Source of the DNA: Flavobacteriales bacterium
GTDB lineage: Bacteria > Bacteroidota > Bacteroidia > UBA10329
Direction: 5' to 3'
Assembly: GCA_020635535.1 (NCBI GenBank)
Contig: JACJZP010000020.1
Span: 1-54,262 of the forward strand
DNA length: 54,262 bases
Shown: positions 22,083 to 30,931 of the stretch, in pieces
Layout: the number at the start of each line of letters is the position of its first letter
Position numbering within the stretch: the first letter of the stretch is position 1
Program-made: the position numbers and the translations under genes
Notes under the pieces: model-generated
The model's database searches: none
What the model saw: only the letters and a program-made list of their open reading frames with translations
Told to the model about the DNA's origin: nothing

Positions 22083-23387
22083 TTACTTGAAGCCTCCTGA
22101 ACGTAAATACGATTCTATCTCGCTAAAGCCCAATTTACCGGCATAACCAGCAGGGGTGTAAACACCATCGGTGTAGCACGAAGTGTGCGTAACGGTCACG
22201 TTGCCCAACTCCTCGGTGTATTTCTTCTGTTTCTGATCTACCGTCATAATGTAGCTTGGGTCGCCTTTGGCAATGTTGCAGGTTTCCACCAACAGTTTCA
22301 CCATCTCCAAGTTGTTGTTCTCTATGGCAAAGAAGAGCGGCTTTTTGTTCTTAAGCACGGTGAAACATCCGGTAAGTGGCGAGTAATAACGGCCATGCAC
22401 ATCCACATCGCATTTGGCACCTTTGTCCAAGAACTTCTTCACCACCTCTATCTGGTTCTTCATTACGGCATAGCTCAAAATGGTGTAATCCTTCACGTTG
22501 GTGGCATTCACTGGGTCCCAATCGGTAAAGCGTTCGTTGATGTCTGCACCTTTTTCCAACAGAAGGTCAATGGCTTCCATGTTCTCATTTCGTGCGGCAT
22601 AGCTCAATGGCGAAACGCCCGTGCGCTCCTTCTGCGAAACATCTGCACCGGCATCAATGAGCATGCGCATCAGTTCTACCTTATTGAAGAACGCGGCAGT
22701 GATCAGCGGAGTGGTTCCAACTACGTTTGCCGCATTCGGGTCTGCCCCACCTTCTATCAACACTTTCATAATGTCAGCTGGGCTGTCCCAATCATTGGCA
22801 TCACCACTGGTAAATTTCTTGGGCAGTTCGGTAAAGCCACCCGCCTTGTAGGCATTGGCCGTGTAGCCAATGGTTTTGGCGCGGTCTTCGGGCGTGCTGG
22901 CCGTCATCATAATGGTTAGCGGGGTCTCTCCGTTCTTATCCTTGTCATTTACGTTGGCACCGGCCTTTACCAGAAGGCTTACGCACTCGGCACAATTGCT
23001 TCTCCATGTGGCATAATGCAAAATGGACATGCCGTTCTTCATGGCGAATTTGGGGTCGGCCCCGGCATCCAACAGCAGTTTCATGCTTTCTGGAATGCTC
23101 ATCATGGCAGCGGTCATAAGCGGGGTCATGTCCACCTTGCCGGCATTGTTCACATTGGCACCGGCCTCAATGAGTTTCTGGGTCATTTCTGGCCAAATAA
23201 TGGCCGAATTAAGCACCGGAGAACCGTTCTTGTCCAGCGCATTCACATCGGCCTTTTTACCAAGAGCCTTCTCCATTAAGGCCATGTCGTGGGTTTTAAT
23301 GGCTTTGAACAGGTCGTCTGTAGAACCGGCCATAAGCTGTTGGGCCATTAGCACCATACAGCCAAAAAGTAAGATCGATCTTTTCAT
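22083..23387 (-). CDS. Exported ankyrin-repeat protein
   Basis: Start chosen at 23387 (MKRSILLFGCMVLMAQQLMA, a signal peptide); a longer version from 23444 would put 19 residues ahead of it. The 434-aa product is almost wholly ankyrin repeats, roughly nine or ten from residue 25 to 400, recognisable by repeated motifs such as GSPVLNSAIIWPEMTQKLIEAGANVN, MTPLMTAAMM and TTPLITAAFFNKVELMRMLI. One repeat, near residues 150-190, carries an insertion (EDRAKTIGYTANAYKAGGF). The C-terminus (YTPAGYAGKLGFSEIESYLRSGGFK) is a degenerate repeat. It is a periplasmic or secreted binding protein of unknown partner. Confidence 0.88.
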   Translation of the reverse strand: MKRSILLFGCMVLMAQQLMAGSTDDLFKAIKTHDMALMEKALGKKADVNALDKNGSPVLNSAIIWPEMTQKLIEAGANVNNAGKVDMTPLMTAAMMSIPESMKLLLDAGADPKFAMKNGMSILHYATWRSNCAECVSLLVKAGANVNDKDKNGETPLTIMMTASTPEDRAKTIGYTANAYKAGGFTELPKKFTSGDANDWDSPADIMKVLIEGGADPNAANVVGTTPLITAAFFNKVELMRMLIDAGADVSQKERTGVSPLSYAARNENMEAIDLLLEKGADINERFTDWDPVNATNVKDYTILSYAVMKNQIEVVKKFLDKGAKCDVDVHGRYYSPLTGCFTVLKNKKPLFFAIENNNLEMVKLLVETCNIAKGDPSYIMTVDQKQKKYTEELGNVTVTHTSCYTDGVYTPAGYAGKLGFSEIESYLRSGGFK

Positions 23388-23504
23388 CTGTGGGTATGTT
23401 TTGGTTAGTGGCCTCGAAAATACCTCAAACAATGCATATCCCATCTAAGTAAAATCGCGTATTTCGGCTGTCAGCCCACCCTTTAGTAACGGATACCGAA
23501 ACGC

Positions 23505-23540
23505 TACATTGAGTCTGTCAAAGCACTGGAAGTGTCAGAT
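23505..23540 (+). pseudogene. Fragment of a paralogue of the 19548 heme lipoprotein
   Basis: Twelve codons read YIESVKALEVSD, matching YIASIKALEASD of the gene at 19548. At DNA level 21 of 25 aligned bases agree over the best stretch. No heme motif or start remains. It lies in the 23388-23597 intergenic region, which holds nothing else I can assign. Confidence 0.45.
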
Positions 23541-23597
23541 ATCGGGCATGAATCCCAACCCGTTTATCGCTAATAACCAATAACAAATAGCTATTAA

Positions 23598-24953
23598 CTA
23601 AATAATGGGCTGATCCAAGAACAACATCGGATGGCCGTTAACTTCCGAACGCTTCTTGAACTGCTGCAATTTCTGCTCATCGTTGCAGATGATGAAGTAC
23701 GCGTACTGGTCATCCAGCAGGCTCTTGTTGATGTCGTAATACTCATCTCCTTCCGAAGTAGAAATGACCGTAACGCCTACTCCACTTTCCTTGTGGTACT
23801 TGTAGCAAAGCCCTTTGAGGAGTTTCTTGTAATCTTCCGGCTTGCCAATGCCCATCATGGGTTTGAAGAAGTGCTTCATAATACCCGACTTCTGCGCTAG
23901 AATGAACACACCTTTCGGATTCACGATCTGGAATTCGAGAAACTCGCCCCAGTTCATGGCCGTGCTGGCACTGATGATGTTACCGCTGGCATCTAAATGC
24001 GCATACACCCCACTGCTGGGCGAATAGGCCTTCATGCTCAACATCAACTTCTGAAAGCTCTCGAAACTCAGGTGATTGTAGAACAGATACTTCTTCATTT
24101 TGGCGTGCATCTTCTTGTAGTAAGCACGCATCTGTGGTTCATCATGGGTAATATCCACCAGATTCTGGTACTCCTTCTTACTACCGTAAAACCGGTTTAT
24201 CTTGGAGTACATGGTAAAAGGCAGGCGCTCGTAGTATTCGCCATGTAGGTGGGTGTTGCGGTGCAGCGCTTCTTTAATGCTCTGGTTCTCTTTGCCCATG
24301 CAAGCAAAGCAGAAATTGACCCCGTTCTGATATACCAAGTGATGAAGAATGGAGAACATGAGGGAGAAGATCTTCTTCCTACGGTAGATCTTCACGCCAT
24401 TCTCTACGTGTTCAGTTACACGTAGCATGTTGTAGTAATAGCCCCTCTCTATCTTGCTTTCATCCTCATATGGGGCAAAATCGAACTCATTGGCGTGTAT
24501 GTAACCTACAATGCGGTAATCCTTTGCTTCTTCTTGCTTGCCGTAAACATGGATGGCCAATACGATGATGGCATCGTAATTCACCGCAAGAATGGACTCG
24601 GGAATGTTGTAGAACAGACTCTGGAAACTCATCTTGCCCCCACCCTGCTCGTTCTGGTGGTTTTCGGCCACCGCTATTACCTCACGGCATTGCTCTAAAA
24701 AGTTCTCTTTGCTGGTGTTCAGCCCGAAGTGATGCAGAATGGGCCCGATGGTTTCCATATAGGCAATCGGAAACGAAATGAGCAGCAGGTCTTCTTCAAA
24801 GCTGTCTTCCGAAGCCACCAACGACTCATTCACATCAAACTTGAAAAGGCCGTCTTCCGTGCGGCCGTTCTTAATGTGAAAATAGGGTCTGCGCTTATCG
24901 AAAACGTCTCTCAGTTCCTCAAGCGTTGGGATGTCGGTTGTGGTTGTAGTCAT
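23598..24953 (-). CDS. Unknown cytoplasmic protein, 451 aa
   Basis: Start chosen at 24953 (MTTTTTDIPTLEELRDVF); the upstream start at 25001 adds a cysteine-containing extension and lies across a TTACTTTG promoter-like box (24958-24965). No signal peptide. The first 180 residues are alpha/beta with LLLISFPIAYMETIGPILHHFGL; the middle has VGYIHANEFDFAPYEDES and a helical YYNMLRVTEHV segment; the last 150 (SGVYAHLDASGNIISASTAMNWGEFLEF, SGVGVTVISTSEGDEY) look like a GNAT-type acyltransferase or similar alpha/beta fold, without a clear acetyl-CoA loop. I do not recognise the family. It is monocistronic. Confidence 0.7.
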   Translation of the reverse strand: MTTTTTDIPTLEELRDVFDKRRPYFHIKNGRTEDGLFKFDVNESLVASEDSFEEDLLLISFPIAYMETIGPILHHFGLNTSKENFLEQCREVIAVAENHQNEQGGGKMSFQSLFYNIPESILAVNYDAIIVLAIHVYGKQEEAKDYRIVGYIHANEFDFAPYEDESKIERGYYYNMLRVTEHVENGVKIYRRKKIFSLMFSILHHLVYQNGVNFCFACMGKENQSIKEALHRNTHLHGEYYERLPFTMYSKINRFYGSKKEYQNLVDITHDEPQMRAYYKKMHAKMKKYLFYNHLSFESFQKLMLSMKAYSPSSGVYAHLDASGNIISASTAMNWGEFLEFQIVNPKGVFILAQKSGIMKHFFKPMMGIGKPEDYKKLLKGLCYKYHKESGVGVTVISTSEGDEYYDINKSLLDDQYAYFIICNDEQKLQQFKKRSEVNGHPMLFLDQPII

Positions 24954-25075
24954 ACTGCAAAGTAACTCAAAGCTGTAGATCTCCTTGTTGGCATTCATCA
25001 ACTACCCTCTGCTCACTTCATCCTTAATCATTCATCCTTAATCACTAACTTACAATGCATGCATTGCTTTTTTGA

Positions 25076-25083
25076 TACATTTG
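25076..25083 (+). promoter_or_regulatory. -7 box TACATTTG of the acyl-CoA dehydrogenase gene
   Basis: Exact TAnnTTTG match 16 bases before the ATG at 25100; no convincing -33 box. Confidence 0.45.
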
Positions 25084-25099
25084 CGAAAACTCTATTCAA

Positions 25100-26887
25100 A
25101 TGGCATTAAAAGGAGGATCATTTTTGATCGAACAGGGCAACCCGAAAGACATCTTCATTCGGGAAGAATTCACCGAAGAGCAGGTGATGATCGGTGAAAT
25201 GGTAAAGGACTTCTGCATTCAGGAAATTCAGAATCCCATCAAAGAGCGTGGCCGCGAATTTGAAGCGGACAAGGACCGTGATGAGATTGTAAAACAGCTT
25301 GAGAAAGCTGCAGAATTGGGCCTTTGTGGCGTGGCCATCTCCGAGGAGCATGGCGGCATGGCGCTCGATTTCAATACGGGCCTCATCTTCTCCGAGTCAA
25401 TTGCATTGGGTCTGTCGTTTGCCACTACCATTGGGGCGCATACATCCATCGGTTCGCTACCAATTGTATACTACGGAACCAAAGAGCAGCAGGACAAGTA
25501 CCTGCCAGGGGTGGCAACAGCACAATTGAAGGCCAGCTACTGCCTTACCGAACCTACTGCAGGGTCGGATGCCAACAGCGGAAAGACACAGGCAATTCTC
25601 AATGCAGAGGGTACGCATTACATCCTTAACGGACAGAAGATGTGGATAACCAACGGTGGTTTTGCAGACATCTTTATCGTATTTGCCAAAATTGATGATG
25701 ACAAGAACCTTTCTGCGTTCATAGTAGAGAAGGCCTTCGGTGGCATTACAATCGGTGCCGAGGAGAAGAAACTTGGTATCAAAGGTTCATCTACCGTGCA
25801 GGTGTTCTTTGAGGATTGTCCGGTTCCTGTAGAGAATCTGTTAGGTAAGCGCCAAGAAGGCTTTGCCATTGCGCTGAACATCCTCAACACAGGTCGTATC
25901 AAATTGGCGGCAGGCACCAACGGTGGTGCAAAATTTGCCCTGGATCAAGCCCTCACCTACGCCATGGAGCGAAAGCAGTTTGAAACTGCCATTGTAGAGT
26001 TCGGTGCCATGCAGCATAAGTTGGGCGAAATGGCTTCGCGCGTTTTCTGCGTAGATGCCGGTGTTTACCGCGTTGGTCGCGATATTGACCTGAAGCGTGC
26101 CGAGCTAAAGGCCGCAGGTAAAACGGTTCAGGAAGGAAAACTGGAATCGCTACGCGAGTATGCCATTGAGTGTGCCATTCTGAAGGTGAAGGGATCGGAG
26201 AATGCAGCTTATGTTATTGATGAGGCACTTCAGATACATGGTGGTATGGGCTATTCTGCCGAAGCAGGCATAGAAATTGGCTACCGCGATGCGCGTATTA
26301 CAAGAATCTACGAGGGCACCAACGAGATAAACCGCATGCTGTCGGTGGCCGAGTTGACCAAACGTGCACTTAAAACCAAAGAGATAGACCTTATTGGTGC
26401 CGGTAAGAAAGTACAGAGCCGTGTTATCTCAGCCATCTTTACAGGAACGAAAGATGGTGCAGCCGAAGAAGCACGGATTGTGCAGGCCATTAAGGATGTA
26501 TTCCTGTTCATTTCAGGAACCGCGGGCCGCAAGCTTGGCAAAGGAATGGTTGATGAGCAGGAAATGGTAATTAACCTGGCCGACCTACTTGCAGATGCCT
26601 TCATTTGCGATTCTGCCGTACTTAAACTGCGCAAACTGGAAACAATGGGTGGCGACAAAGCCAAGTTGGCCGCTCAGCGTGCTGCTGTTCAGGTTTACCT
26701 GTACGAGGCGCTTGAAAGAGCCCGCAAAGCTGCACAAGATGCCATAGCCAGTTATGCAACGGGGGGCGAGAAAAAACGCGCCAACTACATCGTTAAGAAA
26801 CTGCTTAAAACCTACGATGTAAACCCGAAGCAATTGAGAAGGGATATTGTGAAGTACATGCTATCAGAAGGCAAGTACACGCTATAA
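25100..26887 (+). CDS. Acyl-CoA dehydrogenase, long C-terminal extension
   Basis: A 595-aa FAD enzyme catalysing alpha,beta-dehydrogenation of acyl-CoA in fatty-acid beta-oxidation. Landmarks: N-terminal helical domain with LEKAAELGLCGVAISEEHGG, beta-domain signature CLTEPTAGSDANS and MWITNGGFAD, and C-terminal RDARITRIYEGTNEINRML with QIHGGMGYSAEAGIEIGYRD. About 170 further residues (430-595) form an extra helical domain, as in VLCAD/ACAD9-type and many Bacteroidota members. It is first in a co-directional run with a membrane hydroxylase, a 2-hydroxyacid oxidase and an SGNH hydrolase. Length and motifs are intact. Substrate chain length is not readable. Confidence 0.95.
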   Translation: MALKGGSFLIEQGNPKDIFIREEFTEEQVMIGEMVKDFCIQEIQNPIKERGREFEADKDRDEIVKQLEKAAELGLCGVAISEEHGGMALDFNTGLIFSESIALGLSFATTIGAHTSIGSLPIVYYGTKEQQDKYLPGVATAQLKASYCLTEPTAGSDANSGKTQAILNAEGTHYILNGQKMWITNGGFADIFIVFAKIDDDKNLSAFIVEKAFGGITIGAEEKKLGIKGSSTVQVFFEDCPVPVENLLGKRQEGFAIALNILNTGRIKLAAGTNGGAKFALDQALTYAMERKQFETAIVEFGAMQHKLGEMASRVFCVDAGVYRVGRDIDLKRAELKAAGKTVQEGKLESLREYAIECAILKVKGSENAAYVIDEALQIHGGMGYSAEAGIEIGYRDARITRIYEGTNEINRMLSVAELTKRALKTKEIDLIGAGKKVQSRVISAIFTGTKDGAAEEARIVQAIKDVFLFISGTAGRKLGKGMVDEQEMVINLADLLADAFICDSAVLKLRKLETMGGDKAKLAAQRAAVQVYLYEALERARKAAQDAIASYATGGEKKRANYIVKKLLKTYDVNPKQLRRDIVKYMLSEGKYTL

Positions 26888-26961
26888 GCTCGGAAGTAGG
26901 TGCACCGGAACTGTTGACTTCTGTCAATTAGCTATCTTGGCGCACTACATTTTTACATTGA

Positions 26962-27957
26962 ATGAGTTTTTATACTGAACTGCTTGCAGAAGCCCAGCGC
27001 GTCACCACCGAGTATCAGGTAACTGAACTAATGGTTTATGGTGGCCCCGCTTTCATTGCACTGATCGTTCTCGAGATCATTTTCAGCCTCAAGTACAACC
27101 CTGAGTTGTATAAATGGAAAGACCTTGCCACCAGCGGCACAATGGGTGTTGGTGCTGCTTTTCTGGCAGCGGGTGCTAAAGCATTTTCACTGATTCTTTT
27201 TGCGCTCGTCTACATCATTTTCAACCCAGCTGGTGAAGACGGGGTGAGACACAACATCATGGGTGGTTGGCAGACATTCGGGCTTACCACATGGTATATC
27301 TGGTTGATCTGTCAGGTGCTTGATGATTTCAGCTATTATATGGTTCACCGTGCCAACCACGAAGTGCGTGTTCTATGGGCAGCGCATATTGTGCATCATT
27401 CTTCCGATCATTTCAATCTCGGAACAGCGGTAAGAAACGGTTGGGTCACACTTTTCTACAAGCCATTCTTCTACATGTGGATACCGGCATTGGGCTTCCA
27501 CCCCATTATGCTCATGACCTGCCTTTCCATCGAATCGTTTTGGCAGTATCAGCTTCATCTACAATGGATGCCTCGTTTTCCGTTGCTGGAAAAGGTCTTT
27601 AACCTGCACAAGTTTCACGAAGTTCACCACTCTACCGATGTGGCCTACTTGGACAAAAATCATGGAGGCTATCTCATCATCTTCGATAAATTGTTCGGCA
27701 CCTTTAAGGATAAGGATGATGAGATTCCTATCAGATACGGAGTGTTGCACCCACCGAATTCATACAATCCTGTTACGGTGCTTACGCACGAATACGTGAA
27801 CATTTGGAACGATGTGAAGAAGGCCAAAACCTGGAAAGGCCGTTTCATGTACATTTTCGGCCCTCCCGGTTGGACTGAGGATGGAACGGGCAAAACCGTG
27901 AAACAGATGCAGCGCGAATTGGAGGAGATGAAAAAGGCTCCGAAGAACGCAGCCTGA
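26962..27957 (+). CDS. Membrane fatty-acid hydroxylase / sterol desaturase family
   Basis: A 331-aa integral membrane di-iron enzyme. Around four transmembrane segments (about residues 25-45, 55-75, 85-110, 170-190) flank the eight-histidine motif set of the family: HRANHE at about 129-134, HIVHHSSDHFN at about 143, HKFHEVHHSTD at about 219-228. This family oxygenates sterols, fatty acids or alkylglycerols using O2. Reads 74 bases after the acyl-CoA dehydrogenase and 35 bases before the 2-hydroxyacid oxidase. It probably hydroxylates a lipid chain; the substrate is not deducible. The C-terminus (VKQMQRELEEMKKAPKNAA) is a cytosolic charged tail. Confidence 0.9.
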   Translation: MSFYTELLAEAQRVTTEYQVTELMVYGGPAFIALIVLEIIFSLKYNPELYKWKDLATSGTMGVGAAFLAAGAKAFSLILFALVYIIFNPAGEDGVRHNIMGGWQTFGLTTWYIWLICQVLDDFSYYMVHRANHEVRVLWAAHIVHHSSDHFNLGTAVRNGWVTLFYKPFFYMWIPALGFHPIMLMTCLSIESFWQYQLHLQWMPRFPLLEKVFNLHKFHEVHHSTDVAYLDKNHGGYLIIFDKLFGTFKDKDDEIPIRYGVLHPPNSYNPVTVLTHEYVNIWNDVKKAKTWKGRFMYIFGPPGWTEDGTGKTVKQMQRELEEMKKAPKNAA

Positions 27958-27992
27958 TGCTGCTCAACTGATTTCTTAATTACTTTGCCGCT

Positions 27993-29144
27993 ATGGCGAA
28001 TGTAAACGAAGTATTCTCGATCCTCGAAATGCGCGATCTGGCGCGGAAGAAGTTGCCCGGTGTCATGTTCGACTATCTCGAAGGTTCGGCAGAAGACGAG
28101 CGCACCTTTGAGTGGAACAGGAACTCTTTCTCCAAGTACGAATTTGTTCCAAGAACGTTGACCGATGTGAGCAGCATCGACCTTTCCACCACGTTCCAAG
28201 GCGTACATATTGACATTCCGGTTATCAGTGCCCCAACGGGCATGTCGCGCATGTTCCATTGGGAAGGCGAGAAAGCCGTTGTCAGAGCCACCCACAAAGC
28301 TGGAACCGCCTATGCTTTGAGCACCGTTGCCACCACCTCGATTGAAGATGTGGCTAAAGAATCAAGCGGTCCGTTGTTCTTTCAGATATACGCGTGGCAC
28401 AACAAGGAAATGGTGAAGGATTTCATTGAGCGCAGCCGACACAACAACTACAAAGGACTGATGTTGGCCGTAGACCTTGCCGCATTAGGCAAACGCGATC
28501 GTGACCTCCGAAACGGACATGGAAGACCCGCAGTGCTCCGAAGGAATACGGCACTCGGGGCTTTGGGCAAACCTGCTTGGCTGTTCAATTTCCTTACCAA
28601 GCCAAAGATGCGGATGGCGAATATGGTCAATCAATTACCACACGGGGCTGATGCACTGAAGGTGGTAGATACCGTCAATGCCCAGTTCAGAGCAGATGTT
28701 ACCTGGAATGACGCAACTGAAATGATGCAACAATGGAACGGTAAGTTCATGCTCAAGGGAATTCAGTGTGTTGAAGATGCGGTGAGAGCAGCCGACCTGG
28801 GCGTTTCTGGCATCATTCTTTCGAACCACGGTGGCCGCCAATTGGATGGCGCACCTGCCGCCATGGACATTCTACCCGAAGTGGTAGCTGCTGTTGGAGA
28901 TAAAGTCGAAATATTTGTTGATGGTGGCATTACCCGAGGCTCAGACATAATCAAGGCCATTGCGTTGGGCGCAAAGGGTTGTCTGATCGGTCGCGCTTAC
29001 CTGTATGGATTGGCAGCAGGTGGTGAGCAAGGAGTTACTCGCGTATATGACATATTGAAAGATGAAATGGAACGCACCATGAAACTCATTGGCTGTTGTT
29101 CTCTTAAAGATCTGAATGCCAGCTATGTTAGAAAACATGTGTAA
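27993..29144 (+). CDS. FMN-dependent alpha-hydroxy-acid oxidase/dehydrogenase
   Basis: A 383-aa TIM-barrel flavoenzyme of the lactate/glycolate/mandelate family, oxidising 2-hydroxyacids to 2-oxoacids. Seen: ELEMRDLARKKLP-like N-terminus (ILEMRDLARKKLPGVMFDYLEGSAEDERT), VISAPTGMSRMFH, FFQIYAWHN, the catalytic HGGRQLD loop (ILSNHGGRQLDGAPAAMD) with active His and Arg, and VDGGITRGSDIIKAIALGAKGCLIGRAYLYGL for phosphate binding. All key residues are present. Together with the preceding hydroxylase it could act in oxidation of hydroxylated fatty acids, but the conventional role (L-lactate or glycolate) is equally open. A TTACTTTG box (27980-27987) is five bases before the ATG. Confidence 0.92.
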   Translation: MANVNEVFSILEMRDLARKKLPGVMFDYLEGSAEDERTFEWNRNSFSKYEFVPRTLTDVSSIDLSTTFQGVHIDIPVISAPTGMSRMFHWEGEKAVVRATHKAGTAYALSTVATTSIEDVAKESSGPLFFQIYAWHNKEMVKDFIERSRHNNYKGLMLAVDLAALGKRDRDLRNGHGRPAVLRRNTALGALGKPAWLFNFLTKPKMRMANMVNQLPHGADALKVVDTVNAQFRADVTWNDATEMMQQWNGKFMLKGIQCVEDAVRAADLGVSGIILSNHGGRQLDGAPAAMDILPEVVAAVGDKVEIFVDGGITRGSDIIKAIALGAKGCLIGRAYLYGLAAGGEQGVTRVYDILKDEMERTMKLIGCCSLKDLNASYVRKHV

Positions 29145-29233
29145 TGGCTGACATTAGTGTTACTCTTTGAATTCCAGATAACGACTGGTATTACATTATC
29201 GTTAATTTCAGCACCGCTATATTCAAACTAACC

Positions 29234-30877
29234 ATGAAACGACTTTTTACCATTACCGTGCTCGGACTTTTCGGGTACGCAAATTCCCATGCTCAATGCG
29301 TGGAAACCCCTGAGAACAAGATCATTCTTGCTGGAGACAGTTGGGCAGCCTTCATGTATGGAGACCAGACCCTGAATCACGGACTGAAGAATGTTGGACA
29401 CTCCAATAAACGATTTGTGAGCAATGTGACCATTTCTGAGAATGGTGCTGAAACAGATGATTTCTTGGGACAGACGAAACAAGATGCCATTCAAGACCTT
29501 GTAAACGCTAATCCAAGCGTTGAATTTGTGCACATGAGCATTGGCGGCAATGATGTGTTAGGCGACTGGAACATCAATTTCTCGCAGCACATGACAGATA
29601 GTTTGGAGGGTGCCGTGGCTGGAAGATTGGAGACCATCATCGATTTCCTGAAATCTACGCGCAGTGATATCCGTGTTTTTTGGCCAGGATACTGTTACCC
29701 TAACTTTGAAGAGGTGATCGAGGAGATAGCACCTTTTCAAACTTCTCATCCGTTCTACAGTACTTGGAATGATATGGGACAACCAAACTTCCTACAGTTG
29801 AACACAATTCTGAATGATTTTTCCGATTCAGTGGCGGCTTTTGCAGATTCAGATCCCCGGGTTGACTTCATCCGTGCGCAAGGGGTTCTACAGCATTTTT
29901 ATGGTCAGGATCAACCTCTGGGTGTTGCACCTGGCGGAACTTACCCTGCGTTTGATGCTCCTCTCCCACTCGGTTATCCTGAATACCCATCGCCAAAGGA
30001 AACCATGCGCCTTTATGCTGGAATCTTCACCGATTGTTTCCATCTTTCTCCTGAGGCTTACCTCACGTTCTTCCAGTATCAGGCAGAGAAATTTTACCAG
30101 AAGGCTCTAATGGACGACCTATACGAACTATCTGAAGGTGGCAATGTTGATGGCTCTGTGAGTTCAACAGGTGCCGTGTCGCAGGAGGTAAGAATTGGAG
30201 ATGGAGATGGTACTGAGGTTGCTGCGGTACTTACGTTCGATGTTTCGGCCATGGTAGATACCACACTCTCAAGTGCAAGCATCTTCCTTCGCAGAGAAGA
30301 CCTAACGGGGAACAGTCCAATGAACAGTGACATTCAAGTGAAGATGGCCAACGGTTACTTCGGTAACAGTGCAGATGTGGAAGCTGCAGATTTTATGGAA
30401 AGTGGTGTGGCAGAAGGTTACGCTTGCGTTTTCGGTTCTGACGATGAGAATGGCCACTGGGTACGTTTGGATCTGACAGCCGAAATGCTGGCCAATATGC
30501 ATAATCAGGATCAGGTTCAATTCATCATTTCAGCACCCGGATTTACAGGTGGCATAATGACTTTTCATGATGCTTCGGACGCTGAAAAAGCCCCAGTTCT
30601 CAACTTGAATTACGGACCTGAACCAGATGCGGTTAGCGAAATTAGAAGAGCCAAAGAAGTTCCGGTATACCCTATTCCAACCACAGGCGACCTTACCATT
30701 GGTGTCAGCGGAATTAATCTTATTTCGGTGGAAGTATTGAACGTAATGGGTCAGGTTGTGCTGCAGCCAAAAGCTAACGATAACCGCATTGATATTTCTG
30801 AATTGCCAGTTGGTTCTTATGTGCTGCGTATTACCACCAAAGATGGTATCAGCGCAAAGCGCATCATCAAAAGATAA
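29234..30877 (+). CDS. Secreted SGNH/GDSL hydrolase with T9SS sorting domain
   Basis: A 547-aa exported protein with signal peptide MKRLFTITVLGLFGYANSHAQ. The N-terminal 290 residues are an SGNH esterase domain: GDS block IILAGDSWAAF with nucleophile S36, block III GGND at 104-107, and DCFHLSPEAY with D267/H270. A beta-sandwich domain follows (about 310-450, DGDGTEVAAVLTFDVSA and LTAEMLANMHNQDQVQFIISA), and the C-terminal 75 residues are a type A T9SS sorting domain (VPVYPIPTTGDLTI to SYVLRITTKDG). It is a cell-surface or secreted carbohydrate or lipid esterase, substrate unknown. Confidence 0.9.
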   Translation: MKRLFTITVLGLFGYANSHAQCVETPENKIILAGDSWAAFMYGDQTLNHGLKNVGHSNKRFVSNVTISENGAETDDFLGQTKQDAIQDLVNANPSVEFVHMSIGGNDVLGDWNINFSQHMTDSLEGAVAGRLETIIDFLKSTRSDIRVFWPGYCYPNFEEVIEEIAPFQTSHPFYSTWNDMGQPNFLQLNTILNDFSDSVAAFADSDPRVDFIRAQGVLQHFYGQDQPLGVAPGGTYPAFDAPLPLGYPEYPSPKETMRLYAGIFTDCFHLSPEAYLTFFQYQAEKFYQKALMDDLYELSEGGNVDGSVSSTGAVSQEVRIGDGDGTEVAAVLTFDVSAMVDTTLSSASIFLRREDLTGNSPMNSDIQVKMANGYFGNSADVEAADFMESGVAEGYACVFGSDDENGHWVRLDLTAEMLANMHNQDQVQFIISAPGFTGGIMTFHDASDAEKAPVLNLNYGPEPDAVSEIRRAKEVPVYPIPTTGDLTIGVSGINLISVEVLNVMGQVVLQPKANDNRIDISELPVGSYVLRITTKDGISAKRIIKR

Positions 30878-30895
30878 CTGAACTGTTCTTTAAGG

Positions 30896-30931
30896 AAATG
30901 GCGTTTTACGGATTCTCGTAAGACGCCATTT
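30896..30931. terminator. Bidirectional terminator overlapping the MarR 3' end
   Basis: Stem AAATGGCGTTTTACG (30896-30910) pairs with CGTAAGACGCCATTT (30917-30931) with one mismatch, between two convergent genes. On the plus strand it is followed by TTTTCTTT. The right arm is also the last codons (M-A-S-Y) of the MarR gene and its stop codon sits in the left arm. Confidence 0.8.

Noticed and set aside
22185..22919. 244-codon plus-strand ORF
   Set aside because: Antisense to ankyrin repeats; its repetitive product is a reflection of the repeat codons.
27669..28295. 208-codon minus-strand ORF across two genes
   Set aside because: Spans the ends of the hydroxylase and oxidase genes on the opposite strand; both of those have conserved motifs.
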